NCBI GenBank assembly: GCA_013399115.1
Contig: VXAA01003318.1
Coordinates: forward strand, 1,053,183 to 1,117,182
Reading direction: 5' to 3'
DNA length: 64,000 nt
Origin: Anseranas semipalmata
Lineage: Eukaryota > Chordata > Aves > Anseriformes > Anseranatidae
This document shows positions 15,301 to 28,600 of the stretch, piece after piece (position 1 is the stretch's first letter; each line of letters starts with the position of its first letter). The position numbers and the translations under genes are program-made. The notes beneath the pieces are model-generated. The model saw only the letters and a program-made list of their open reading frames with translations. It was not told where the DNA came from and searched no databases.

Positions 15301-18300
15301 CCAAGAAGTCTTCCAGTAATTGGCAGCCTTAATGGGAGCAGGCTGGTGGTTGGGAAATGATGGATAGAAAGAGAAGAGGAATGATTTCTCCGTGACCACT
15401 GTTTGTCAGTGGGAGGTCTGGTCTCACATGGGAAGAGTGCAAAAGATTGGGAAGTAGAAGGAAGTAACAGAAATTGACAGTAGAAATGAAGAAGAAGCAG
15501 AACAGTGTTATAAACTGTTGTCTTTATAGTTAAACAGAACCCTGGAGAATAACCTGTTTTCATGGATTTTCTGCTAGAACTCCTGAAATACAATCGAACA
15601 CCTGCACCAAATGAAAGGTGCTTGGGGAAAATGCTCTTTCTTGCTATCTTCTACTTTAATATGTTTAATAACTGTGTAGCTGACTTCTGCACAGCTTGGC
15701 TGTGGCAGCCAGAATTATTTAATACTGTAACAGACAAGTTAACTGACAATTTTACAGAAAACATTAACATTGCAAATATACAGATTAGCAAGTTGGGCAG
15801 CTTTGACAGAGGCTGTATCAATAATTTGTATTACTATTGCACTCCAAATTTTCTGCCCTGAATCCCTGGGTACAGTACAAAGAATTAAAATTCAGCAGTA
15901 CAAATATTTAAGTATGAACCAGGTTAAACAGAGGGAGGTCTTAAATCAAAACCTTTGCAGCAGGACATTACAGAAGAGAGTTTTTAAACTCAAAGTAAAA
16001 GCTCTTAACCTAAGCAACTTTATACAAGCAATTAAGGATAACAAAAGGACAACATCATTAGATATTAGGGCATAGTTTATTACAGCATACACTGCATAGG
16101 AAATTCTGAATTGTATTAAATTGGGTGCTAAGAATTTTAGAGGAACACAGATTGTTTCACAGGGAAAGAATGTGAAAAGGCAGTACAAGCAAGAAGGACT
16201 GGAGATGTATCTTGGACATGGCACTTGAGGGAACTTTGAAGGCAAAATTTCATACATAATCTAGCTGGGGTTTCAGCAATTCTGTAAAGCTAAGCATATT
16301 AGCTAAAGATAATAATAAATCCGTAAAGATAAGAGTAGAAATCATTTTTAGCACCCAACTGAGGCTAGTCTATCTGTTAAAATATCACAAGCATCTATCA
16401 ATCCTGTCTTGTCTGCTCTGTCCATTGACAGCAGAACTTCCTTTCTTCTCTCTGCTAAGTTACCTTTTAGCTATCTCTAACTATATTTATTGCAGAAAGA
16501 CAGATGGTCTGACTTTTCAGAAATATATATTTCCCTTATTACATCACAGTTGGAGAATCTGCTGGTGGAAGGAAGAGTTGGTGTACAAAACAGTCTGGAG
16601 GAGATTCATTCCTAAATAAAATCTCCTCTGACTATAGAAACACAAAGCAGACCTTACCCTTCTAAGCTAGGAAGAACCTTGAACACACTGAATATTGGTG
16701 GAGCCTTCCCCATTAAGCTCAACATATGCTAACACTCTCCCAGTTAATCAGCAGATACTGCTATCCATTCTCATTAGACTAAATCTGTTCCCTGGGAGAT
16801 ATCCCAATAAACTGGTGATCCCAACTAAGATCTTTCCAATTCATTTGCACTTCATGGGGGTTTTAACATTATTTCACTTAAATCCAGTCCGAGACTCCTG
16901 TGTGTGTGACTTCAGCAGCACTTTCCCTATAAATAGGGCTACAGAATTCATTCCAGAGAAGGGATATGTCTTCAGGAGATGCTAGTTTTCATACTTCTTG
17001 GTATTTCAAACTGTGGGTATTGAATGGCAAAGTGCTTAACTGGGTCTGAAGAATCGCAGACTCACTCACCAGTTCCCATGAATGGCTTTCCTATTGCCTT
17101 CATGGACTCCAGGCTCATTTCTCCCAGGCATCTTCCACCTTTCCCAGTGTCTATCAGATTTCCTTCTCAGAACAGATCTCTTCAGCTGGAAGTCACTTCA
17201 GCTCTATACTTACAAAGAAAACATTACCATTTACTCAGTACTTTTCAGAGCACAGCATTCAGTACAGAGAGTGCTATATGTAAACTTCTGTTAAATATAT
17301 ACAAAACCTTCATCCTTTTCTCAAGCATAATAGCAGTTATTCACAGGTGTCTGGCAGCAATCATCTCATTTTAGGCCTGAAGGTCAGACAGACATCTGCT
17401 TTACCATAGTGAAGAATGATAAGTCTCCAAGATGGAAAAGGACAGTTCTTGTCATTTTCCAACCCTGCAATCCTCAAATTTGTTTCTCAAATGCAATCTC
17501 CCCCCCAAAATTAGCTGATAGATTTAATATGTATTTTTTGGGTTTCTTAAAAACAGATGTAGAAGTCAAATAATTGGAAAGAGTAAACTTCCAGGCATCT
17601 GCAAGATTATTTTTTTCATGATAATTGAGAGACACCTTAAATTTCCACTATGAAAACTGAGATAATTTAAAAACATTCATCTAAATGCCAAAGTGAAAAA
17701 CAAGTAAATTGTTTATTTCTGTTGTCAGGATAACGTGAGCATGGAAATGGAAAAATACATAAAGTCATTGAGTACAGAGCAACTAATCCTCTACCAAAAA
17801 GGCCTATGACTTAGTCCAGTAGTTATCATCTTTCATTCCTCTGTAGCAGATGCCTTCTGTATCTCTTCAAGCAAGTATTGAAAGATTCAGGTATTAGTTA
17901 TGGCCTGAAGTAGAACCAGCTATCATTGAGCTGCCCGTACTAGTGTTCTGCAGTTTGAATGTACCTGTATCCCATTACATTTAGCTGTACCCACAAGTAT
18001 TTATTTTATTCTGCTATCATGTACATACAGCAACACAGACAATGCCGAGTATGTCTACCCATCTGAGCAGAATTAGTGAATTTGCAGGACAGAATGATAG
18101 TCAATTCAACAAAGATTGACAAGAATTACAGCAGGAGTGTGTCTCATGGCTTCCAGGCATATGATGGAAAGAGGAAGATGAAATGGGCTTGCAGGGTGTT
18201 AGATTTGGACAGATTTGCAATTGGACAGATTTGCAAGGGTAGAACAACAACAACAAAAGTAATTGAAAAAACAATTTCATGAAATACAAGCAAGCAGAAG

Positions 18301-19619
18301 TTAAAACTGACTTAAAGAGAGGGTGCCAATTATGTTCTGTACAAGGAACAGAAGGAACTTACATATATGTGCTACTGAAATAAGAAGGGAAAGGAAAATG
18401 GACACAATAAAAATGAATCATCAAACCTGTCATTTTCATAGGATTTGGTCATCATTCCTGGAAATTAGCACTACCAACTTCAAAATTAGTAAACCTAAAG
18501 ACTTGCTGTCTAGGTAAGGTTTGAAGTTTACTGGCTTAGGAGGGGGACACAAACATAGGAAAGAGGAGAGGACATGGAACACATGCATTTTGGGTATGGC
18601 CTGTAGAAGACACGGCACATTAGTCAGTATTTCCCTCAAGTAGCTGTAATGTCCCTGCTACTCCTTGTAGTACCAGGAACAAAGCACTACTTGCCAGAGT
18701 TCTCCACAGCTTCTTTTATCCTCCTCCTCCTGGCCTTTATTTCTCTTCCCTTAAGTAGACCATGGCCTTCACCTCCTCCATGTCCCCTTTCCTCTCCCAG
18801 AAGGAAAGGGAGGAGGGAGACCAAGTCAGTTCTTGTGAGAAATGGTAGGGATTGTCAACTACATGATGGTGAGGCAAAGCCACGTTTCCAGAAGAGTGCA
18901 GGAAAGAGGATAGGAGCCTGAGACTCTTGTGTGGATCCCCCCTGAAAAACTCCTTGACTGTTTCTACCCCTCCATCTACAGTTCTTCCAAAATCCCAGTG
19001 CTCTTTGCTAAATCTTCCCTCAATCAAAGCCACCCTAAGCCCCATTGCTGATTCTCAGAGACCTCATCCTTCATTCTGATAGCTTCAAAATGCCAATAAG
19101 ACCTCTCAGTTTGCTTCACCAGCACTTCACTTTGCCAGGAATTCACTGCTACTGGAAGATTTAATTCGATCTACCTCAATGAGATGCTTGGGCAAGTATT
19201 GTCACCCAGACATGAGATTGGCCTCCAATTCCCAGAGGAAAGGGGTGAATAAAAACACTGATTTTGATGGTGACTCTTCTCTCTTATTTCTCCAGCTCCA
19301 CTGTTTAATAATTCTCTCCTCTCTTTCCTCTGTAATATCTTGGCTGAGAGACAAAAAAAAAAAAGTGTTATCCTGTCAGCCTGGGAGGAAAAAACACCAA
19401 GATAAAAACAGATATGCAGAGGGAATATGCAAGAGAGAATAAAACTGATGAGAGGTGTGGTAGCAGATGGGTGCAAAGTCTGAAAACTGACCACGTGGTG
19501 ATATACAAATGCCCCAAATTTTCAGCTATCTATAAGCCTGTTGTCTGAGATCATTCATGCTTTGGGGAAAAAGAGAGAAAGAGAGAAAGAGAGAAAGAAA
19601 GAAAGAAAGAGAGAAAGAG

Positions 19620-19686
<67 letters not shown>

Positions 19687-22600
19687 AAACATAATAGATG
19701 TTCCTCAGCCAACACATATTATTGGTCTAAATCAACTGATTTATAGATGAGATTATATTAGCTGATTTAACATTATCATTAAACCCTAAAATCTATGACC
19801 CAGTCAATTTTACAAATCCTTCATCCAAAAATAAAATACACATTGCTCAAATATTTATACTTGAAGCTTTTCTTAATAAATGGGCTGAAATTGCTCTTTT
19901 GTTGTAGTCTACCAGAGAATAGAAGCATCAGTTCAACAGCCTTGTGATTTTTCTGCCCTTAAAGCAAGAGCTTTGCTGCAGAAAATATTATAGAATTTCT
20001 GCCTGAAATTATCCCCTCAGGCCACCACTAATGTAAACCTAAATAGATAAATCACTCACTTTGTGCTTTGGTGTTTTAAGATGCACCACAAGAGAAAGAA
20101 ATAAGCAGTTATTGTGAATTTCACCAACATGAATAAAGCTTTTTGGGGGAATCCTTGCAACAGAGTTTTAACTGCTCAATTTTAAAGTGGCAGTAGGGCA
20201 AGCAAAACAAAAGAGATTCCATTATCGAAGAAAATAGAATTATACAAAATATTAAATTACAGAAAAGACAATCCCAGTTGTATATTGATTTCCATGGGGG
20301 TTTACACTTCATTAGATGAGCAGATAATTACCAGGTTACTGCTGATGTTTTTCAGGGGTCCTTGATTCCCAGCATTTTATAGTTGCTGCCTTTATCTATT
20401 TGTAGAATTACACAGATCAGAATTTATTTATTTTTTTACAGTGCTCCTAAGCAGTACTATAGACCTTTGAATAACCTTGGAGACTCTACAGCTTGTCCAC
20501 TCGTTACTTAAGTGGCTCATTCCATCAAGGATGGAAGAAGAAGATGCTCAGAGCTATTTTGGCATCAGATATGTCTTTAGGACTGAGGATTTCTATAGTG
20601 AAACCAAAGCACTCAATATTCTATGTGGGAAATGCACCACACAAAAGCTTCATGTATAACCTAAGCTCCGCAATGATGATTAAAGGGGTTTGAAGGCAAG
20701 AATAAATAGAGCTTTGTGCAGATTTTTTGCACCTGCATGAACATTACTCTAATTGCTTAGGCTTATTTACTTTTCCTCTCACAGCCAGAACCTAGAGATA
20801 AGCTTCCCCTGCAAATCAGTTTGAATAAAGCAGTCTGCACCAATAGCAGAAGGAAGTGAGCCCATAAATGTGTTCATTTTACTTCGCAGGCATGAACAGT
20901 CCATTATTACAGACAATTATTCCTACTTCTTCTCCAACCAAACACTAAGCAAAACATGAAAATTAAAGCCTTCGAGTTGGCAGTGCACATCCTTAATCAG
21001 AATGGGATACCACATAGATAACAGTGGTAGATCCAGGACCAATGTCATATCCTTTGCCTTCCAAGTTGTCTTTGACAGCTAAAGACAAAACTTCTTCCAA
21101 AAAAAAAAAAAAAACATTTTAGGGGGTAGGTGGGATTGAATTATATGTCTAAACAAACCAGCTAGCTCCAGATTCGTATCTTCATACTCATTATTTCTAA
21201 TTACCTTCACCAGAAATACATGATGTGGAAGTCAAGATATATCCCTGCTAATGCATACTGACAACCAGAATAAAGGTATTGAATTTGTTATTGTTATGGT
21301 ACCTGCTGTACCATAAACATAATTTCCGCATAGAAGAGGTACAGAAGAGATGAGGTGTTAAATTTAGATTATGGTATAACAGACAAAGCTGGTTACAAAT
21401 TAATATTTTACTATTGCTAAGAGATACTAAAAGGTGGGAAATGAAATGTAAGTATAAATAGTCCATTTTGTGAATGAAGAAAAATGAGAGGCAGATCTGA
21501 TCTCAGGCCTGTGCATGTTTAGAGATGACCTGTAAAAGGCAGAGGACCAGTGCGATGAGAGCATTCACTGATGGTAGCGAGTTACTCAGGGCCATGGGAG
21601 TAAGAGGAGATTGTGACAATCCACCAAAGGATTTCAGAGCAGAGTGATTGACATCATGTCAGAAACCTAGCTCCAACCTCACATATGCCCCAGGAGATTC
21701 AGAACTAGCTATTACCACTCGGCGTTTTGAGTTGTAACAGACACTTCTAAGAAAACACCAGCTCAAAACTATTCTGTATATTATAAAGGATTAAAGAATG
21801 AAATAACAACATCTTTATGCCATAGTACAAGTCAATGATGCATCCATAAGCTGACTGTTGTATGCAGCTCAGATTTGTCCATCTCAAAAAGTATATAGGA
21901 GAAATAGAAAAAAATACAGCACAGGGCAACAGGATGAGAAAAATGTGGAGCACATTCTATGCAAAGTGCAAACACACAGATAGGACTCTATATAAACTGT
22001 AGATCTTCCTGCCACAGGATATTATGGGTGCTAAAATCACATCTGGATTAAGAAAGTGGTAAGGCAAATCCATACAAGAAAATCTCCTTTGATATAGCAT
22101 CACCTGTAAGTAAGGAAGTGCTTAAATTGTGAATTGCCAGAGGTTGGGTGGATATTCTGGGAAAGTATGACTGTGCTTGCTCTATTCCTATACACTTCTC
22201 TGGGCACATCTGCCCTCAAACAGGTAGTAGGTTAGATGCGCCTCTGGCCTGACTAGTACAATTCTTGTGTTGTTTAGACCTTTTATTGGTCTCAGTAAAA
22301 TATTTATCTTGGAAAGTGTAAGCTGATGCTACATATAGGTCAGAGGAATAAACCATGAAAACAAAATAAATCTGAGAGAGGAACAGCTTTCATTTCATTC
22401 CTTCATGGTTAGAATCCTTACCAGGATATTTTTATATCCACCTCTCACAGCTTTTCCTGCTCCATCCTTTTTTACCTAACCCATTAGCAAATTGTTATGC
22501 CAGATTATACCCACAGAGGCTCAGTAGTCAGTTAGTAGCTATCCTCAACTATTCACAGGAGGAAACACAAGAGTGAAAAGGTATTAGTAAAGACTGATCA

Positions 22601-25600
22601 GAGTTTGTGTATGATTTAGGAAAGTCCAGGAAAGACACCACCAATGCTCTCTGTAGGAATGGATAACTATAGCTTAGTAGAAAGAGAGAAGAGAAGCCTC
22701 CAAGGCCTTCTATAAGGCTGATAAAAAGATTTTGTTTTAACTCTTTCTCGGTGGAAAATTACCCAATCTGATGTTTGATCACCAAAATTATGATGTTGGA
22801 TTATTTTTCCTCAGTGACAGATCTTTAAGGGCAAACTTTATCTTTTCATTTAGAAAAGAATGGAAATGTGTTTGTTTTGTAACCACAAACTCAGCTGAAC
22901 TCTGTCAGAAATGGCATCAAAGCATCTCAGGGATTTGTCATTTGGGTCCTTCGCTGACTTCTCTGCACCATCTGCCCTGAATGAACCATGAGGTATAGCA
23001 GTGATTCAGAGCAAAAATAGACTACAGAACACATCAGCAACCCAGGGATCCCATTTCATAAAGTAGAAGCATGCAGGAGCTAACTAGCCTGATGTTCTCT
23101 GGAAACATTTCTGAAATGACATTTTTAGGCACAAACAGGGATTGCATCTCTCTCTCTCATCTTTTATTTTTGCAGCATAAGTCCTGAATCTGGGGAAGCC
23201 TAAATGCTTTGTCAGTGCTGCTATGCTTTTGCTTAAAACTTTGTTTGCAGACTTTGGGTGAAAATCAGGGGCAGGCTTAGGAAGTGTTAGAGTATATCTA
23301 GCAAGATTTTTCCACAGTGACTGAGAGTCTCACCACCTAAGCTTTTTAGAGCAAGAGTCAGGTTTTGATGAAGCTTTGAACCTATGACACCTTTGTGTTT
23401 TAATGCAACTTGAAGTCATAACAGCCAACAGATTTGAATCTGGAAACATCTAAGAGCTCAACATGCCAGTAAAAACATTTTTACTTAAGGTATTACTCTT
23501 CTCCCTACGATCAGATTTTAAACATTGCAATAGCTGTTTCCAAATACAGCCTTTCCACTTTGCTTTATTAGTATTTAGGTACTAAGTAGTAAATGGAATT
23601 GAGTCCACTGGGGTTTGTCACACTCTGCAGTTCAGAGCAGAAGAAGCCGAAGCATCGTTCTTTAATAGTGGCATAAGTCCTTGTATGAGCAATAAAAGCT
23701 GCCACCTTCTTTATGAGGCAAGCTAAATGCCATTAAAATGATGAATGCACTAGTTTCATTTTATTTGTTCAGCCTTTCCCAGTGCTATTCCCACAACCCT
23801 ATTTAAATCACCAGCTTGTATTCTACATGAGTTCCTATGTGCTTGAAATGCACAGATGCCTGCAAAAGAACTAAAAGCCCTTCAGAATGGCCATAAAGTT
23901 TTATTATTTTCTTTTCCAGTGAGCAAACAGTTAAAGAATTGAAACGGAGCTGAAATACAGTCAAGATTAATCCCCATGTTCTGAGGCAGCTCTTGAGAGA
24001 ATTTTCCAGGTAGTTTAAGAGATCAACCTGCTTTGCAGCCAAGCGCTGCTGGTTATCTATGGGAAGCTGAATCTCAGACTGATCAGTCCCTCTGGACTGC
24101 AATACAGAACAATAATGTTCAGATCAAAAGCATCCTGATTAAATAACCTAATTAAGAGGTACATGGAACTGGTGTTGCAGCAGATTGTTTTCCTCCTATG
24201 AGGATGTAAAAAATCTCCTAATTTACCTTCTTTTCAAAATTAAGGGTAAACATTTGCTTCCAGTGGCATGTTTATGACCTATTAATTAGTTCCTACAAGG
24301 ATAGTTGAAATCCCAACCCTCCTTTACCATGGTTCAAGCAGCTAAAATTACCTTCAACTAAACATCCCAAGACATAAACTGTGAAAGAAATCAAACACAT
24401 CTCACTGAAGTTTGGGTGGGTGATCAAGTACAGATCTCCAAGGTGCTGGTTTTAATGTCAGTGGAGAGGAAGAGGGAATGGAGAGAGAGAGAAAAAAAGA
24501 GAGAGAGAGAGAGAGACAGTATGCAAGCAAGCACACCAGAGCAATTAAACTTTCAGCCAAATAAGCTGTCAACTGTTTGTAACTCATGGTTTATGTTAAA
24601 TGAGTACTTGAAACCCAATAGCCAGCATGTGCTGTATGTCACCAGGACACGTAAGTCTGCTCCAGGCTTTACCTGTACAGGAGGATTTTTAGCTCAGTCT
24701 TCAGTTTTAAAGATACTCTGTTCAATCCCTGCTGTATTAGGACAGACATGTATGCCTAAGAAATGGGCTTAACTGGATAAGAAATGGTAAGAAAAAATAA
24801 AGATGGGATAGTCACTTGCTGTGGATAGCACTGTAAACCTAGTAAGTGAATCCCTACATTTTCTAGGTTCTGTTACACACCTTGTAATTTCAATCCAAGG
24901 ATGCAGTTTTATGGTCACAGAAAACTAATATAAATTTCTTCTATGATCGGTGATCAGTTGTCCTATATCAGTTCTAGCCATCGTGCTGCCAGGATGCAAA
25001 ATGGGAAGTCTACAGGAGAATGGATGCCCCCAAGTTGTAGAAACAAGATGAAATTTTACAGCACACACTACAAGGTGAGGCCCTTTGGCCAGATGCAGCC
25101 CACCTAACCAAGCAACCCAATTTAGGAACATAAAACTCATGCTCCTTCTGTAGTCAACAAGGAAAGATGGGCACTTCCAACATCAGTTAGAACATGAGTC
25201 CGTCTCCTGGAGCGACTAGCTGCGTTACTCCAACCAAATAAGCAGCAAGGGCCCTGCGCTTCGACACTTTGCTCAGATATGTACCCACCCATGGGCAGCA
25301 TAAACCTATGCCCTCAGACTAATGACAAAAATCTGTTATAAATTAGGGATTGCCCGCTGGATGTGGCAGAAAGGGAGAAAATGCTGGGTTGATTAGTCAA
25401 TCATTGCTGGAAAAGTCATTTGGTTTGAGATGTCACTCACGAGGCATTTTTAAAGAGCAAGGCCATGATGAGGCCATCTGGAACACAATATGCAGTTCTG
25501 GGCATCCAGATGCAGGGAAGATTAATTCAGCCTGTAACAGTACTACAATAATCAAGGAAACGAAGAATTTATCTTCCAAAATGACATTAAAAGATGCTGG

Positions 25601-28600
25601 CTTGTTTAGCCTAAGAGAATAAAGGTTGTGGAGATTCTGACTGCTTTCTATAAACTCATCATGATGTACACATCAAAGGCTAAGAGCTATTTAAACTAAA
25701 AGACAGCACTGCTACAATGACAAATGGCTAGACACCAGCCATTAAGAAATTTAGCCTGAATATTAGAGAAAAGTTGCAAACCTCCAGAGGACTAGAGTGA
25801 CTTTTATTAGGGGCAACTCCACCATTCAGTTACATTTATGCTGGAGTGTGATCAGTTTATGATTAGGATTTCCATCACTGCTGCCTGCAATAGCAAGGAG
25901 TGAGACTCATTAACTCACAGGGTCCTTTCTAGTCCAATGCACCTTTGGCCTCAAGCACTTCTCTTTGTGAACTGAGCATTTTCTCAGCATTGCCCCATAT
26001 TCAATGCATTTATGTGTCATGCCAAGTTTTCAAAGCTCTTTATGCCTCACAGAGACAATAGCCAAATTTTCAGAAATTGTTCACAGCCACAGGGCTGTTG
26101 TCCTTGGATATACCTACCTGAGTGTGTTGAATCTTCAGCAGATGATGACTTTTTCTTTCTTATCATATGATAAGAAAGCTGGGCTCAGTCTGGCTAAGGT
26201 AGAAGCAACATGAGCTGTTTGCTCACAAAAAGGAGCAGGGTGGGAGGCAGAAAGCAAAGCAATGGCAAAAGGTAAGAGGACATATTGTGTTACCAACATA
26301 CTCAGTTTTGATACGGAATCATTATATCCAGATAAAGACAAAGAATCAGTGCCTAAAATAGAGCATAAAAGGTAATTTCTCCTCTTCTGAATAACACCAT
26401 GTAAGCACATTTTTAGCTAAGCATCAGCATCTCCATGACAGTGTTTCCTGTGCAAGGCAGCAGCCCCCACCCATCAATAAAATTCAAACTGTACCTTTGC
26501 TTTATTTCCTTCACTTTCAGCATTGTTCATACCATGTGTATATATATATGCCAACATATAAAATCGTATAACATCCTAAGTTGGAAGGGACCCACAAGGA
26601 TCATCGAGTCCAACTCCTGGCTCCACACAGGACCACCCCAAAATCAGACCATGTGTCTGAGAGCGTTGTCCAAATGTTTCTTGGACTTCTGCAGGCTAGG
26701 TGCCATGACCACTGCCCTGGGGAGCCTGTTCCAGTGCGCGACCACCCTCTCAGTGAAGAATCTTTTCCTAACACCCAGCCTGAACCTCCCCTGTCACAGC
26801 TCCATACTATTCCCTTGGGTCCTGTCGCTGTCACCAGAGAGCAGAGAGCAGCGCCTGCCCCTCCGCTCCCCTCATGAGGAAGCTGCAGGCCGCCATGAGG
26901 CCTCCCCTCAGTCTCCTCTTCTCTGGGCTGAACAAACCAAGGGACCTCAGCTGCTCCTCATACGTCTTCCCCTCCAGACCCTTCACCATCCTTGTTGCCC
27001 TCCTTTGGACACCCTCTAATGGTTTTATGTCCTTTTTATATTGTGGCCACTCAATATCACACACAGTACTCGAGGTGAGGCCTCACCAGTGCAGAGCAGA
27101 GCAGGACAATCCCTTCCCTCAACCGGCTAGCAGTGCTGGGCCTGTTGCACCCCAGGGTGCGGTTGGTCCTTTTGGCTGCCAGGGCACACTGCTGACTCAT
27201 ATTCAACTTCCCGTTGACTAGAGCGCCCAGATCCCTTTCTGCAGGACTGCTTTCCAGCGTCTCATCCCCCAGCCTGTACATATAACCAGGTTGCCCCTTC
27301 CCAGGTGCAGAATCTGGCACTTGCTTTTGTTAAACTTCATATTGTTGGTGACATTGTTGCCAGCTTCCAGTCAACTGGGACCTCTCCAGATTCCCAAGAC
27401 CTTTGAAAAATAATTGAGGGAGGTCTCACAATGACATCAGCCAGCTCTCTTAGTACCCTGGGATGAATTCCATTGGGCCCCATAGACATATGAATCCAGT
27501 TGGAGCAGCAAATCCCGCACAAGTGCGGGGTTGGCTGGGAGTGTATCGTTACTGCAGTCATGGTCCTCCAACTCGGGGCACCTGGGGTCACAGAGCCCAA
27601 GACAGAGGCCAAGAAGGCATTAAATGTCTCTGCTTTGCCTATCTCCCTGTTTGTGAGGTGACCATCTTCATCAAGTAACGGACCAATGTTTTCTCTGGAC
27701 CTCCTTCTGCTGTTAACATATTTAGAAAAAACCTTTTTTATTGTCCCCCACCGTACTGGCCAGCTTCAACTCTAATTGAGCTTTGGCTGCAAAAATTTTC
27801 TCCCTACAATGGCAAACAGCATCTTTGTAATCCTCCCATGTTGCCCGACCTCACTTCCAGTGGCCATACACTTTCTTTTCCCACCTAAGCTCTAGAAGAA
27901 GATCCCTGCTCAGCCAAGCCGACCTTCCACCCCACCTGCTTGACTTCGGACATTTTGGAATTGCCTGTTCCTGTGCTCTTAAGAGGTGGTCCTTAAAAAG
28001 TGACCAGCACTGATGGACTCCGATGTCTTCAAAAGCAGTTACCCAGGGACCTTACTAACTAGTTCCCTGAGCTGCCTGAAGTCTGCTCTCCCCAACTCCA
28101 GGGTTGATGTTTTGGTGGCAGTTTTCCTCTTACACCAAAGATTTTAAACTCAACTACTTCATGGTCACTATGGCCAAGATGGACGCTAATCGCCACTTTA
28201 CCCATGAGACCCTCTCTGCTCACAGGCAACAGATCCAGGAGGGCACTTTTCCTAGTTGGCCCCCTTACCTTAGTACCTGTACCAAGAATTTATCATCAAG
28301 GTGTTTTGGAATCTCCTGGACCAGTTTGTATCAGCTCTGTGGTATTCCCAGTTCATGTATGGCAAGTATGAGAAACATGTCAAATTTTCTACCAGCTGAG
28401 GTCTGAGAATTGTGTCTTTGGCAACAGTCATCTTTTAAGAATGAAGCCAAAGGAATGATGAAGATGTAACAGCATAAGTCCTAACATGTTCTCTAACAAA
28501 ACCAGGCAACTTTATACAAGAGCGCATGACTTGGCTCAAGTATATATGGGGCTTTGAGGCCTACAGTGATCCCTCTGATGCTGTGGTCTCTTCTTTTTTC

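Larger units (their letters stand above)
382..25469. other. Left part of the big intron: mostly unique AT-rich sequence
   Basis: I see no gene. Simple repeats lie at 1790-1840, 6723-6760, 14901-14921, 19568-19690 and 24481-24516, and a single N sits in a T tract at 3288. Sub-regions around 4690-4860, 7339-7640 and 23640-24110 read like candidate conserved non-coding elements: even composition, homeodomain-like TAAT cores, no repeat signature. Without alignment they remain guesses. The rest shows nothing I can name. Confidence 0.6.

Noticed and set aside
15186..15593. 135-codon - strand ORF
   Set aside because: Its composition (Leu, Ser, Pro, Phe rich) follows from a purine-rich + strand; no domain, splice context or homology.
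19526..19750. Frames of repeated S/F/L or E/K/R residues
   Set aside because: Translations of the (GAAA)n microsatellite.
26435..27019. 194-codon + strand ORF
   Set aside because: It runs antisense through the CR1 element at 26556-28390, whose sense-strand ORF2 remnant is recognisable; it is a shadow frame.
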